Shown: positions 31,467-40,431, numbered from the stretch's first letter. The stretch is 64,000 nucleotides of DNA from Clostridiales bacterium (GCA_003150485.1 QALX01000001.1:62001-126000), one strand, 5' to 3'. Numbers and translations are program-made. Notes: generated by a model not told the origin, from the sequence alone.

Positions 31467-33176
31467 TTATTTTCCGGTGTAGCTGGGCGGATTGCCAGGG
31501 TACTGTTTGATACCGTACTGTTCCGGCTTTCCCACCATTTTGCGGTGATTACTGGGGTTCTTGGGGGCCGGGGGCTCCTTGGTTCCCCCGCGGTTGCCCC
31601 CCTTATAGCTGAGGGACGGAACCGGCACAACCGGGTTCTGCCCCGGTGTCACCTTTCCCTGTTTCTGATAGCTGTCCGGCCAGGGCACAATGGGCTGCGC
31701 GCCGCCGACCGCCCGGCCGCCGGTATAGTTGACCGGCGGCGCAAACCGAATCTTTCCACCGTACCGCTTGGGGTCCGATTTCCGGCGGTTCACCCGAATG
31801 GGCAACACCGGCGCACTGCCCGGCACCTCTCTCCGCTCTCCCTTGTAGGCGGGCGTCGGCTCCACGGCCAGCGGGCCGCCATACATCCGCTTCTCCGCCC
31901 TGTTGCCGTGATGAACCCGGGGAGCAGCGGCCTGAATCCGGGCGGGACCTGCCACCGAGCCGCCCCCCTTGTATCCCTGGACAGGACCTGCAAAGAACTT
32001 CCCGCCGTAATACTTGGCCGCCTTAGCTTTTCCCCGGTGGGGCACAGGCACCGCCGTCCCGATCTGGGCGGGACCCGCCACCGAGCCGCCCCCCTTGTAT
32101 CCCTGGACAGGACCTGCAAAGAACTTCCCGCCGTAATACTTGGCCGCCTTAGCTTTTCCCCGGTGGGGCACAGGCACCGCCGTCCCGATCTGGGCGGGGC
32201 CTGCCACCGAACCGCCGCCGTGATACCCCTGGATGGGGCGGGCCAGCAGTTTGCCGCCGTAATACCGCTTCGACTTCGGCCTGCCCCGGTGGGACAGCGG
32301 CAGCGTACTCTCAAACCGGGCGGCGCCAGCCACAGAACCGCCGCCCCGGTAATTTCTCATGGGCTTAGCCAGCAGCTTGCCGCCATAATACTTTTTCGAC
32401 TTTGTCCTGCCCCGATGGGACAGCGGCAGCGTACTCTCAAACCGGGCGGCGCCAGCCACAGAACCGCCGCCCCGGTAGTTTTTCATGGGCTTAGCCAGCA
32501 GCTTGCCGCCATAATGCTTCTTCGACTTTGTCTTGCCCCGATGGGACAGCGGCAGGGTGCTCTCAAACCGGGCGGGACCCGCCACCGAGCCGCCGCCCCG
32601 GTATGCGGAAAAGAGCGCCGGCAGGGCAAATTTTCCGTACCGCCTGTCTCCGCCCTGTTTTTTCCGGTGGCTGTCTGGCGGTACAAAGAAAAACACCGCA
32701 GCGCCTGCTCTGGATTTCCCGCCGGTATAGCCCCGGTTTGGCGCCACAGTCATGCGGCCGCCGTAGCGGGAGCGCCGCCCTTTGATCTTCCTGTGACGGC
32801 TGGCCGCAGCCGGCGCAGGCACCTTTGCCCGGGCCGCTTTGCTCCTTCGCCCCCGGTAGCTGGGGAAAAACATGGCCAGCTCCGGCTTTCCGTACCGCCG
32901 CCTTCCCTTCTTCACCGTCTTGTGGGAGGCGGTGTGGGTTCCGTACTGCATCTGACTGCCGTAGCTGCGTTTTTTGTTGGCCTGCCTGATCCAACGCCCC
33001 AGCACCGTGAACAGGGTCAGCACCAACGCCAGTACCAGTGCCACAACCCCGACGATCACCCGGACGGGGTATTCCTCATAGGCCGCCCCATTCACCGCCG
33101 CCGCTGAAGGACAGCTGAGCAGTGCTTCGCTGAGTATGATGAAATTGCCCGCCGCAATCCGCCGCGCTCTGTTCAT
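31467..33176 (-). CDS. Polycationic tandem-repeat membrane protein, unknown function
   Basis: 569 aa. A possible signal sequence (residues 1-27, ending SAAA) is followed by a short acidic segment and a membrane helix (~38-60), then RWIRQANKKR. From residue 107 to 566 the chain is 11 units of 40-43 aa (tyrosines at 107, 150, 192, 234, 276, 318, 360, 402, 444, 484, 524 and 566). Each unit runs Y-[RKT]-G-G ... H-R-[GK] ... Y-G-G-[KR] ... P, and residues 65-106 are a degenerate unit. Composition is rich in Lys, Arg, Gly and Tyr, with few acidic residues. The positive-inside rule predicts a cytoplasmic repeat domain. The GGAGGG SD is good. I recognise no family. Confidence 0.7.
   Translation of the reverse strand: MNRARRIAAGNFIILSEALLSCPSAAAVNGAAYEEYPVRVIVGVVALVLALVLTLFTVLGRWIRQANKKRSYGSQMQYGTHTASHKTVKKGRRRYGKPELAMFFPSYRGRRSKAARAKVPAPAAASRHRKIKGRRSRYGGRMTVAPNRGYTGGKSRAGAAVFFFVPPDSHRKKQGGDRRYGKFALPALFSAYRGGGSVAGPARFESTLPLSHRGKTKSKKHYGGKLLAKPMKNYRGGGSVAGAARFESTLPLSHRGRTKSKKYYGGKLLAKPMRNYRGGGSVAGAARFESTLPLSHRGRPKSKRYYGGKLLARPIQGYHGGGSVAGPAQIGTAVPVPHRGKAKAAKYYGGKFFAGPVQGYKGGGSVAGPAQIGTAVPVPHRGKAKAAKYYGGKFFAGPVQGYKGGGSVAGPARIQAAAPRVHHGNRAEKRMYGGPLAVEPTPAYKGERREVPGSAPVLPIRVNRRKSDPKRYGGKIRFAPPVNYTGGRAVGGAQPIVPWPDSYQKQGKVTPGQNPVVPVPSLSYKGGNRGGTKEPPAPKNPSNHRKMVGKPEQYGIKQYPGNPPSYTGK
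31974..32603 (-). repeat. Five near-identical 126-bp tandem repeats
   Basis: In-frame units encoding residues 192-401 of the basic repeat protein. The two units at about 31974-32225 are almost identical in DNA as well as protein, pointing to recent duplication or gene conversion. Confidence 0.9.
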
Positions 33177-33344
33177 AAGCCGCCCTCCCTGGGAGTTATC
33201 TGTCCATTATTATGGCATAGTTCAGCGAAAAAAGAAAGTAGCTGGGAAAAATCCCGGCGGCATCCCGCCAAAGCTGGACAGACCCGGCTTTGGGATGCTA
33301 CAATAGATAAAATCTGACTTTTACAGAAGAAATGAGGAATGCCT

Positions 33345-33788
33345 ATGCGGATCATGGCCGTGGACTACGGCGACGCCCACACCGGCGTCGCCATCTCTGA
33401 CCCCACCGGTATGCTGGCCGGTTGGACCACCACCATCAACAGCCGGAGCCAGGACGTAGTGGTGGAACAGCTCAAGGCAATCATCGCCCAGCGGGGCGTA
33501 GAGGAGCTGGTTCTGGGCTACCCCAAGAACATGAATGACACCAAGGGTGAACGGGTGATAAAAAGCGAGGCCCTGGCAGCCCGGCTGGAGGCGGAGACCG
33601 GCCTGTCTGTCCACCTGTGGGATGAGCGGCTCACCACGGTGGACGCCCACCGCATTTTGTCCGAAAACGGCCGGCGGGGCAAAAAACGGAAGCAGCAGAT
33701 CGACGCGGTAGCGGCAACGCTGATTCTGGAGAGCTACCTGGGCTTCCGCCGCAACCAGAGAGAGGAGGGAATTAACCATGCTCTTTGA
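33345..33788 (+). CDS. ruvX: Putative Holliday junction resolvase / 16S pre-rRNA nuclease RuvX (YqgF)
   Basis: 147 aa of RNase H-like fold: first strand MAVDYGDAHTGVAISD (catalytic Asp), then LGYPKNMNDTKGERV, the HLWDERLTT acidic motif and the C-terminal KQQIDAVAATLILESYL (catalytic Asp). The ATG at 33345 has AGGA 6-7 nt upstream; an ATG two codons earlier is too close. Family members mature 16S rRNA 5' ends. Overlaps the next gene by 11 nt. Confidence 0.92.
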   Translation: MRIMAVDYGDAHTGVAISDPTGMLAGWTTTINSRSQDVVVEQLKAIIAQRGVEELVLGYPKNMNDTKGERVIKSEALAARLEAETGLSVHLWDERLTTVDAHRILSENGRRGKKRKQQIDAVAATLILESYLGFRRNQREEGINHAL

Positions 33789-34089
33789 CACCGATGACAA
33801 CTACGTGGCCCTGGAGCTGACCGGAGAGGATGGAGTTGCCGTCCTGTACGAGCTGCTGGACATGGTTGAGTACGAAGGCGTCGCCTACGGCGTCTTTATG
33901 CCGGCGGAGGACGACTCCGGCGAGGTGGCTATCCTGCGCCTGGCGGGCGATGACGCCCAGAAGGCGGAGGGCTACGTGCCAGTCAACAATGAAGATCTGG
34001 AACAGGCGGTCTTCGACATCTTCCAGATCAAAAACATGGATGCCTTCGACTTCGGCGGCAACAGCTTTCAGACCAATGACCTGCTCTGA
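33778..34089 (+). CDS. DUF1292 protein (YrzB-like), copy 1
   Basis: 103 aa, acidic. The core VALELTGEDGVAVLYELLDMVEYEGVAYGVFMP is the DUF1292 pattern (beta-strands with YELLDxVEYExxxYxVLxP). Conserved next to RuvX in many Firmicutes, function unknown. Translationally coupled to ruvX. A second DUF1292 gene lies at 36279-36590 on the other strand. Confidence 0.88.
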   Translation: MLFDTDDNYVALELTGEDGVAVLYELLDMVEYEGVAYGVFMPAEDDSGEVAILRLAGDDAQKAEGYVPVNNEDLEQAVFDIFQIKNMDAFDFGGNSFQTNDLL

Positions 34090-34110
34090 TCCCTGCAGCC
34101 TGCGGACAGC

Positions 34111-34149
34111 GAAAACCCGGACCACACTAAGGCGGCCCGGGTTTCTTTT
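34111..34149 (+). terminator. Terminator of ruvX-DUF1292
   Basis: AAACCCGG / CCGGGTTT stem followed by CTTTTTTC. Confidence 0.82.
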
Positions 34150-34177
34150 TTCTCTCTTTTCTTGTTCACCGCTCCGT

Positions 34178-35839
34178 TTACACAAAACGGTACATAAACG
34201 TGGTGCTGTCCTTGTAGTCCTTGGCCACACCGTCATACCATTCGGTGTATGCCTCGTCCTGGAGAGCGCTGATGCAGACGTCCTGCCAGTGGTAGTTTTC
34301 GCTGTACTTTTCAAAGTAGACCAGCTGATAGCCGGTGTTGTCCTCGTCTTTCAGGACGGCATGGTCCCCTGCTTTGCGCTCTTTGTCGAAGAGCCAGCGC
34401 TTCAGGGCCTCGGACACGTCGGTCTTGGCCACATCCTCATACAGACCGCTGTTTCCGCTGGAGGCGCTGTCCTTGGAGTTGTCCTCGGCCAGGGCCCCAA
34501 AAGCATCCCCGTCGCCGCCGTTGTCCTGCCACTTGGTCTGGAGCTCTTCGGCGGTTTTCTTTGCCGCGTCATAATCATAGACGGTATTGCCGTCTTCATC
34601 GGTCTTGGCCTTGTCGTCTTCGTCCTTTTCAGCCTCTGCCGTCACCAGGATATTGCGGAAGGAGGCGTTGCGGTACTTGTCTAGGTAGCGCTTTTCAAAG
34701 CGAACCACATAGTATCCGTTCAGGGTGGTCTCCTCCTCGGCATCCTCGGTTTCGTACTTCACCGTCGTCACGTCGCCGGCTTTCCGGTCCTTGTCCGTGA
34801 GCCAGTCGCTGAAATCATAGCTGCTGAAGCCATCGTAGGCCTGGTTGCTGTAGTCGGTGGCGCCATACGCTTCCACCAACTCCGCGACCTTGTCCTCGTT
34901 CCCGTCGGCCAGGGCCGTCTCCAAGGCCTTTGCGCCCTTTTTCGCCTCGGCCTTGGCCGCCTTGGTCTCCTCCTCCGTGGGCTCTTCCGTGTTGCCCTCG
35001 GCGTCGGTTCCGGCCTCCGTGCTCACCGGCACCAGGTAGGCCTGATACGTAAAGGTGTCCAGCTCCGCCGAGTGTTCCTTGTAGTAGGCATCCACGTCCT
35101 TGTCCGACTGCTCAAAGGACTCCTTCATCTTGGTCTCGTATTCCTGGGCCAGCTGGTTGTCTGTAATCACCTTTTCATAGGTGGCATAGTTCATGTATTC
35201 GCCATAGGTAGCGTTGAGGTAGTAGGCCACGCTGTAGCCGTTCTCCTTGCAGGTATCCTTCAGCTCCTGGAGGTTGTCCTCCACCGTCTGCCGGCCCTCT
35301 TCGCTGAGGCTGTAACCCGCCTTCTCCGCCTCCTGGATCAGGACGGCCACGTTGGTCAGGGTGTTCTTGGCGTTGTCCCGGAAATAATCGTACCAGGTGG
35401 TACCGCTGTAGATCTCCTGCTCCTTCAGGCTCTTGCTGGTGTCCAGTCCATAATAGGAGGCGTAGGATGAGACCCCGTTGTAGCTGGAATAGTAATAGTA
35501 ATCCAACTCCGCCGCCGAGTAAGTTTTCTCTCCCACCTTCAGGGCGGTCATGCGGCGCTGGAGGACGCCGGAGTCAAAGAAGAGCAGCCCCGCGATCAAA
35601 ACTGCCACCACAATGGCGATAGCGATGTACCATTTTCTGCGGCGCTTCTCCTTCCGTGCTTCCAGGACCTTTTTCCGCTCTTTCATGGACAGTCCCTTCA
35701 GCTCCTGGTCTTCCCGCTTTTTCTTATCCTTTTTCCGCTCCTTTTTGCCGGTCTTGGCCTGGAGCGTCTCCTTTTTATCTTCCGTCTGAACAGATTCAGG
35801 CTTCTCTTCCATTGCGTTGGTCTTGTTTTCTTCACTCAT
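34178..35839 (-). CDS. Membrane-anchored parvulin-like foldase (SurA/PrsA-type)
   Basis: 553 aa from the ATG at 35839 (GGAGG 10 nt upstream). A very basic, Lys/Glu-rich cytoplasmic N-terminus (~1-65) leads into one membrane helix (~70-92). A SurA-N-like helical chaperone part follows with ALKVGEKTYSAAELDYYYYSSY. Two rotamase-like repeats each end GYxxVxFEKY, preceded by DWLTDKDRKAGDV and RWLFDKERKAGDH. In the second, FRNILVTAEAE corresponds to the parvulin RHILV strand but has Asn for the usual His, so isomerase activity is doubtful. A secretion-foldase role is likely. Confidence 0.8.
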   Translation of the reverse strand: MSEENKTNAMEEKPESVQTEDKKETLQAKTGKKERKKDKKKREDQELKGLSMKERKKVLEARKEKRRRKWYIAIAIVVAVLIAGLLFFDSGVLQRRMTALKVGEKTYSAAELDYYYYSSYNGVSSYASYYGLDTSKSLKEQEIYSGTTWYDYFRDNAKNTLTNVAVLIQEAEKAGYSLSEEGRQTVEDNLQELKDTCKENGYSVAYYLNATYGEYMNYATYEKVITDNQLAQEYETKMKESFEQSDKDVDAYYKEHSAELDTFTYQAYLVPVSTEAGTDAEGNTEEPTEEETKAAKAEAKKGAKALETALADGNEDKVAELVEAYGATDYSNQAYDGFSSYDFSDWLTDKDRKAGDVTTVKYETEDAEEETTLNGYYVVRFEKRYLDKYRNASFRNILVTAEAEKDEDDKAKTDEDGNTVYDYDAAKKTAEELQTKWQDNGGDGDAFGALAEDNSKDSASSGNSGLYEDVAKTDVSEALKRWLFDKERKAGDHAVLKDEDNTGYQLVYFEKYSENYHWQDVCISALQDEAYTEWYDGVAKDYKDSTTFMYRFV

Positions 35840-35926
35840 GGAATGAATTCCTCCAAAATAGAATTGCGCGGCGGGGCGGATACTGTCCCGCAAATAAATC
35901 AATGCTCTGAAATTACAGTTTGCATC

Positions 35927-35955
35927 ATTATACCCGATATAGAAAGTGCTTGCAA
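35927..35955 (-). promoter_or_regulatory. Promoter of the foldase gene
   Basis: TTGCAA, 17 nt, TATAAT on the minus strand. Confidence 0.75.
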
Positions 35956-36049
35956 GGAAAAAACGAAAAAACCAGGTATTTTTACCTGGTTCTGCCAAAT
36001 CCGTCCGATTCTCTCCTGGCCCGCGGAGGTAAAAAAAGCCCCGCGGTAG

Positions 36050-36235
36050 CCGTGTGATTCCTTTTAAACCTGCACCAAAAGGGCAGGTGGGTTGCCTCCG
36101 CCAAGCTTTACTGCTTCCAACTTCCAGCCCGAGGGCCGGGAGGCCTGCAAACCACCAAGCGAGGTGGGCATCCCGAAAGAAAATTGTGGGTTTAAATACG
36201 AATCATCACGCACCCCGCAGGGTGTTTTTTCTTCA
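36050..36235 (+). ncRNA. Structured noncoding RNA, possibly 6S RNA
   Basis: No gene fits 35840-36278. The plus strand has a long-range closing helix GTGATTCC..TTTTAAACC (36052-36070) with GGTTTAAA...GAATCATCAC (about 36189-36211). It encloses about 120 nt with many internal complementary GC blocks. A terminator follows directly: CACCC/GGGTG with CGCA loop and T6 (36212-36233). Length (~180 nt) and the single long rod with closing stem fit 6S RNA, the sigma-A holoenzyme mimic. I could not match the conserved bubble sequence, so the family is uncertain. Confidence 0.5.
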
Positions 36236-36278
36236 TTATTTCTTCCAACGGACAAAGTCTATGCACCAGAGGCGGCGT

Positions 36279-36590
36279 TTATTCCCCCTCTAGGTCCTCG
36301 TCGTCCTCAAAGGCCGATTCCATAAACAGATTGTAGACCGCCTCGGCCTCCTCCTCACTGTCCAGGGTGACCAGTTCGTCCTCGCCGTCTACGTGCTCCA
36401 CGCGCATGATAATCAGGCCGTACTCCTCGCTCTCCTCTGCCTCCTCGGGATCCGTCTCCTCGTCGATGGTGGGGAAGAACGCCATGTAGATTTTGCCCTC
36501 ATATTCCACAGTGTCCAGGTACTCCAGGACGATCTCTTCGCCGTTTTCGTCGGTCAGCGTAATAAACGTTCCGCCATAGTCGTTGCTCAT
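36279..36590 (-). CDS. DUF1292 protein, copy 2
   Basis: 103 aa, strongly acidic. The core TFITLTDENGEEIVLEYLDTVEYEGKIYMAFFP is the DUF1292 pattern. Like the copy at 33778-34089 it ends in a Phe/Asp/Glu-rich segment. Stand-alone gene with an SD (GGAGG) in the expected place. Function unknown. Confidence 0.88.
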   Translation of the reverse strand: MSNDYGGTFITLTDENGEEIVLEYLDTVEYEGKIYMAFFPTIDEETDPEEAEESEEYGLIIMRVEHVDGEDELVTLDSEEEAEAVYNLFMESAFEDDEDLEGE

Positions 36591-36698
36591 CTGGGTTCCT
36601 CCGACGTCTTGCGCAGGGGACGCGCCCTCCGCTTTTTTCTATATTGTAGCTTGAAGCAGAACAAATTGCAAGGGGCTTCTGAGAAATTCATGGCTGCA

Positions 36699-37031
36699 TC
36701 AGGCTCCAAAGTCCTCCAGCAGCGCCGCAAGTTCCCTCTCTCCCCGGGCGCGGATGCCCTTTTCCAGGTCCTCCCGGTCCTGCCGGGGCAGGGAGCGGAC
36801 GGGGATGCCGGTGCTGCTGATCAGGGTCTCCCCGGCGTAGACGCACACCTCCCCGTTCCGGTCGGTCAGCAGAAATTCTGTGGCCGTCTCTCCGGCCTCC
36901 ACCGCGGCGGCCCCGCCGGCATCCGCCCTGGCCCAGGGCAGCGTCTGCCACGCGGCGGCGGTAGCGCTGGTCAGCACCGCCAGACTCAGGGCGGCGCCGG
37001 CAATTATGCTGCGCAGTTTGCGTACTTTCAT
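36699..37031 (-). CDS. BofC C-terminal-domain-like exported protein
   Basis: 110 aa with a Sec-type N-terminal hydrophobic segment (~8-27). Residues ~55-110 (RNGEVCVYAGETLISSTGIPVRSLP, DREDLEKGIRARGERELAALLEDFG) follow the BofC C-terminal pattern of a strand-rich start, a T-x-I-x-V-x-x-LP motif and a terminal LLEDF helix. In Bacillus, BofC checks sigma-K activation in the forespore; in Clostridia such short proteins are widespread and uncharacterised. The ATG has AAGGAG 8-9 nt upstream. Confidence 0.7.
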   Translation of the reverse strand: MKVRKLRSIIAGAALSLAVLTSATAAAWQTLPWARADAGGAAAVEAGETATEFLLTDRNGEVCVYAGETLISSTGIPVRSLPRQDREDLEKGIRARGERELAALLEDFGA

Positions 37032-37262
37032 GGCGCACTCTCCTTTCTCCTGTCAGTATTCCCCGGAAAACAACGGCTTTATAACCAGCCGTTTCCTTTT
37101 CTTCCCCATCCTGCCGGAAAATGAGAAAGAATCCGCCGCCCAGTCCTCCCATTTGACACCTGTGGTATAATAAACTATCTTAGACCCTTTTTCACCGGGC
37201 CAACCATCCACCTGAAGGCAAACACCCTTCTTGCCCCGTTTTTATCAGGAGGTGTTTCCGTT

Positions 37263-39761
37263 TTGGCAAAAACGAAACAGAAAAAGCAACATGCCCCGGC
37301 CAAAACCCCCGCGGGCAGGTTCTTTCAACGGCTGGGCGTCATCCTGGGCACACTGCTGCTCATCTGCGTCACAACCTGCGCCATCCTCGCCTGCTACGGC
37401 GCCATCTACGTGCAGAACGTGATCATGCCCGAGGTCGAAAAGTCCAGCATCAACATGGTCACGTCCGAGACCGACCTCAGCTCCGCCATCTACTACTATG
37501 ACCACTCCTCCGGCAGCTACGCCGCCGCCCAGACCCTCTACGCCTCGGAAAACCGGGTCTGGGTCTCTCTGGAGGACATCCCCCAAAACCTGATCGACGC
37601 CACCGTCTCCATTGAGGACAAGCGCTTCTGGACCCACAAGGGTGTGGACTGGCGCCGGACTGCCGCGGCAGTAAAATACATGTTTACCGGCCAGCGTATT
37701 CAGGGCGGCAGCACTATCACCCAGCAGCTGATCAAAAACCTCACCGGCAACGATGAGACCACCGTGCGCCGGAAGGTACTGGAGATCTTTGAGGCCCTGG
37801 AGTTTGACCGGAATCACACCAAGGAGGAGACCATCGAGTGGTACCTCAACGCCATCTACCTGGGCCACGGCTGCTACGGCGTCTCCACCGCCACGGAGAA
37901 GTACTTCGGCAAACAGGTCAGCGAGCTGACCCTGGCCGAGTGCGCCTCCCTGATCTCCATCACCAACAACCCCTCCAAGTATGACCCCTACTCCCAGCCG
38001 GACAACAACCTTCAGCGCCGCAACCTGGTGCTGGACCTGATGTGCGAACAGGGATACATCTCCGAGTCCCAGCGGGACAGCGCCAAAGCCGAGAAGCTCA
38101 ACTGCGTCTACGGCTCGGACACCGGCAACAGCGAAACCCTCGGCTCGGACAGCGAGTACTACAGCTGGTATACCGACGCGGTTATTGAACAGGTCATCGC
38201 GGATCTGGAGGACCAGTACGGCTACGACGAAACTACTGCTACCAACCTGATCTACTCCGGCGGCCTCCAGATCTTCTCCTGCCTGAATCCCGACGTTCAA
38301 AAGCAGGTGGACGCCGTGTACACCGACAGCGCCAACTTCGCCCAGTACGCCTCCCGGCGGGGCCAGGCCCTGCGCAGCGGCATCACGGTGGTGGACAATG
38401 CCACCGGCGCCGTGGTAGCCCTGGCCGGCGGCGCCGGGGAGAAGGTGGGCAACCGGATCTGGAACTGTGCCACTGACACCCTGCGCCCTCCTGGATCCTC
38501 CATCAAGCCCATCGGCGTCTACGCCCCGGCCATTGAGGAGGACCTGGTTCTCCCCTCCTCCGCCGAGGACGACACCCCCTTTATGGAGAACAGCGACGGC
38601 ACCCTCTGGCCGGTCAACTCCGAGGGCTACTACTCCGGCCTCACCGACGTTGACCACGCCGTCACCGAATCCCTGAACACGGTGGCGGTCAAGGTCCTGG
38701 ACACCCTGGGGCTCCAGAACTCCTACAACTACCTCACCGAGAAGTTCGGTATCTCCACCCTGGTCACCAACTACGAAACCAGCACCGGCGCCGTTAAATC
38801 CGACCTGAACTACGCCCCCCTGGCCCTGGGCGGCCTGACCAAGGGCATCTCTACCCTGGAGATGGCCTCCGCCTATGCGGCCTTCCCCCGGAACGGCGTC
38901 TACACCCACCCCTACCTTTATACCGTAGTCACAGACAGCAACGGAAAAGTGATCCTCTCCAACGGGGACTACGACGTGGCATTTGACGACAACAAACAGG
39001 CCACCATCACCGGCCAGGCCTCCAGCAAGACCATTCTCAGCGAGCGCACCACCTTCTACATGAACAGCATGCTCCAGAATGTGGTCACCAGCGGCACCGG
39101 CACCTCTGCCCGGCTCAGCGGCATGACTGCCGCCGGCAAAACCGGCACCACCACTGACGACTATGACCGCTGGTTCGTGGGCTACACCCCCTACTACACC
39201 GCCGCCGTCTGGACCGGCTACGACAGTCAGGAAACCATCAACGCGGCCGTAAATCCCGCCTGCGTGCTCTGGCAGAAGGTCATGAGCAGCGTCAGCCAGG
39301 GGGCCGAAGACACCGGTTTCCAAAGCACCCTTCAGACCGTCCAGTGCAGCTACTGCTCCTCCAGCGGCAAACTGGCCACCGCAGCCTGCCGGGCCGCCGG
39401 CTGCGCCAAAACCGGCACCTTTGTGGTCGGTGACGAACCCACCACCTACTGCGACCGCCACTACTACGATTCCAAGGGCAACATGATCCTGAATTACAGC
39501 CGCACCGGCGCAGCCGCCAAGGCCCGCATCAGCGGTGAAGTATCCTTTATCCGCAAAAAACCCGTGAAGAAAAAGGAGCCCCCCAAAAAGGCGGACACCG
39601 AGAAAACCGACGAAGAAACCGCTGAAACCGGCGAAGAAGCAACGGATCACGAGGAACAGACGGAGGAAGATTCCCCCAAGGATGACGAGCAGCAGGATGA
39701 AAAGCCGAAGGATGAAACCGAGACCGGCGGCGACACCCCCGAAACAGAAGAAACGGAATAA
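37263..39761 (+). CDS. Class A penicillin-binding protein (PBP1A family)
   Basis: 832 aa from a TTG start after GGAGGTG. One membrane helix (~22-50) is followed by a GT51 glycosyltransferase domain (catalytic Glu118 in SIEDKRFWTHKG; GGSTITQQLIKN at 148-159). The transpeptidase carries Ser412-x-x-Lys415, Ser470-Leu-Asn472 and Lys626-Thr-Gly. A Cys-rich segment (~690-740: CSYCSSSG, YCDRHYYD) precedes a repetitive Glu/Lys/Asp/Thr tail of about 75 residues, which is disordered. The protein polymerises and cross-links peptidoglycan outside the membrane. The downstream inverted repeat GCGGCTCCGG/CCGGAGCCGC (39768-39815) lacks a T tract. Confidence 0.95.
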   Translation: MAKTKQKKQHAPAKTPAGRFFQRLGVILGTLLLICVTTCAILACYGAIYVQNVIMPEVEKSSINMVTSETDLSSAIYYYDHSSGSYAAAQTLYASENRVWVSLEDIPQNLIDATVSIEDKRFWTHKGVDWRRTAAAVKYMFTGQRIQGGSTITQQLIKNLTGNDETTVRRKVLEIFEALEFDRNHTKEETIEWYLNAIYLGHGCYGVSTATEKYFGKQVSELTLAECASLISITNNPSKYDPYSQPDNNLQRRNLVLDLMCEQGYISESQRDSAKAEKLNCVYGSDTGNSETLGSDSEYYSWYTDAVIEQVIADLEDQYGYDETTATNLIYSGGLQIFSCLNPDVQKQVDAVYTDSANFAQYASRRGQALRSGITVVDNATGAVVALAGGAGEKVGNRIWNCATDTLRPPGSSIKPIGVYAPAIEEDLVLPSSAEDDTPFMENSDGTLWPVNSEGYYSGLTDVDHAVTESLNTVAVKVLDTLGLQNSYNYLTEKFGISTLVTNYETSTGAVKSDLNYAPLALGGLTKGISTLEMASAYAAFPRNGVYTHPYLYTVVTDSNGKVILSNGDYDVAFDDNKQATITGQASSKTILSERTTFYMNSMLQNVVTSGTGTSARLSGMTAAGKTGTTTDDYDRWFVGYTPYYTAAVWTGYDSQETINAAVNPACVLWQKVMSSVSQGAEDTGFQSTLQTVQCSYCSSSGKLATAACRAAGCAKTGTFVVGDEPTTYCDRHYYDSKGNMILNYSRTGAAAKARISGEVSFIRKKPVKKKEPPKKADTEKTDEETAETGEEATDHEEQTEEDSPKDDEQQDEKPKDETETGGDTPETEETE

Positions 39762-39878
39762 TCCCTTCCCGCGGCTCCGGACAGCCCCCTTTGCGGAGGC
39801 TTCCGGAGCCGCTCTGCGAGGTGTTGAAGGCCACAAAGCGGGCTCATCCACCCCGTCAAATTTCAGGCAAATTGGCGG

Positions 39879-39907
39879 TTGCTTTTTTGTCTAAGATGTG
39901 GTAAAAT
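39879..39907 (+). promoter_or_regulatory. Promoter of pheB-hom-lysC
   Basis: TTGCTT, 17 nt, TAAAAT. Confidence 0.7.
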
Positions 39908-39973
39908 CTCTTTGTAACAAAAACAAATGCCCGCATACAGCGGACATCCCCAGAAAGAGAAGGCCAGGCAACC

Positions 39974-40414
39974 ATGTCCCAGACTCCAAAATTCTTCATC
40001 GTGGAAGCAAAGGCGCTTCCTGAAATTTTTCTCAAAGTTGCGGAAGCAAAACGGGTGCTTGAACTGCGGGAGGCCGACACTGTGAACGAAGCGACACAGA
40101 TGGTCGGCATCAGCCGCAGTGCTTTTTATAAGTATAAGGACTCGATCCGCCCCTTCAACGACATGCTGAACGGCCACATCGTCACCTTCCAGGTGCTGCT
40201 CAAGGATGAGCCCGGCGTGTTGTCTTCCATTCTCAGTGCCTTTGCCGCCTCCGGCGGCAATATTCTCACCATCAACCAATCCATCCCCACCGGCGGCGTG
40301 GCCGCGGTAACCCTGTCGGCGGAGACCTCAAATCTGAACCTCCCCCTGGAGGATCTGGTGCACAGTGCGGAGCGGCTGGACGGTGTGATCGCTTTTGAAG
40401 TTCTGGCTGGCTAA
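39974..40414 (+). CDS. ACT domain-containing protein, PheB/UPF0735 family
   Basis: 146 aa. An N-terminal part with a helix-turn-helix-like segment (DTVNEATQMVGISRSAFYKYKDSI) is followed by a C-terminal ACT domain (TFQVLLKDEPGVLSSILSAFAASGGNILTINQS). ACT domains bind amino acids and control biosynthetic enzymes. It sits 17 nt upstream of hom, a conserved Firmicutes arrangement, suggesting control or sensing in the aspartate pathway. The mechanism is unknown. Confidence 0.88.
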   Translation: MSQTPKFFIVEAKALPEIFLKVAEAKRVLELREADTVNEATQMVGISRSAFYKYKDSIRPFNDMLNGHIVTFQVLLKDEPGVLSSILSAFAASGGNILTINQSIPTGGVAAVTLSAETSNLNLPLEDLVHSAERLDGVIAFEVLAG

Positions 40415-40431
40415 AAGATTGAGGTGTCATT

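Noticed and set aside
31974..32603. Regular 126-bp repeats considered as a CRISPR array
   Set aside because: The units are in frame, contiguous without unique spacers, and encode a regular protein repeat.
36040..36290. The structured RNA on the minus strand, or as SRP RNA
   Set aside because: The terminator with T6 works only in plus orientation, and the SRP helix 8 consensus was not found; GGAAGCAG on the minus strand is only a partial match.
39768..39815. Inverted repeat after the PBP gene as an intrinsic terminator
   Set aside because: The stem is good but no T tract follows on the plus strand, so it was not listed as a terminator.
37245..39851. 868-codon open frame on the minus strand
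   Set aside because: It is the antisense shadow of the PBP gene, whose catalytic motifs are on the plus strand. High GC makes long antisense frames common throughout this window.
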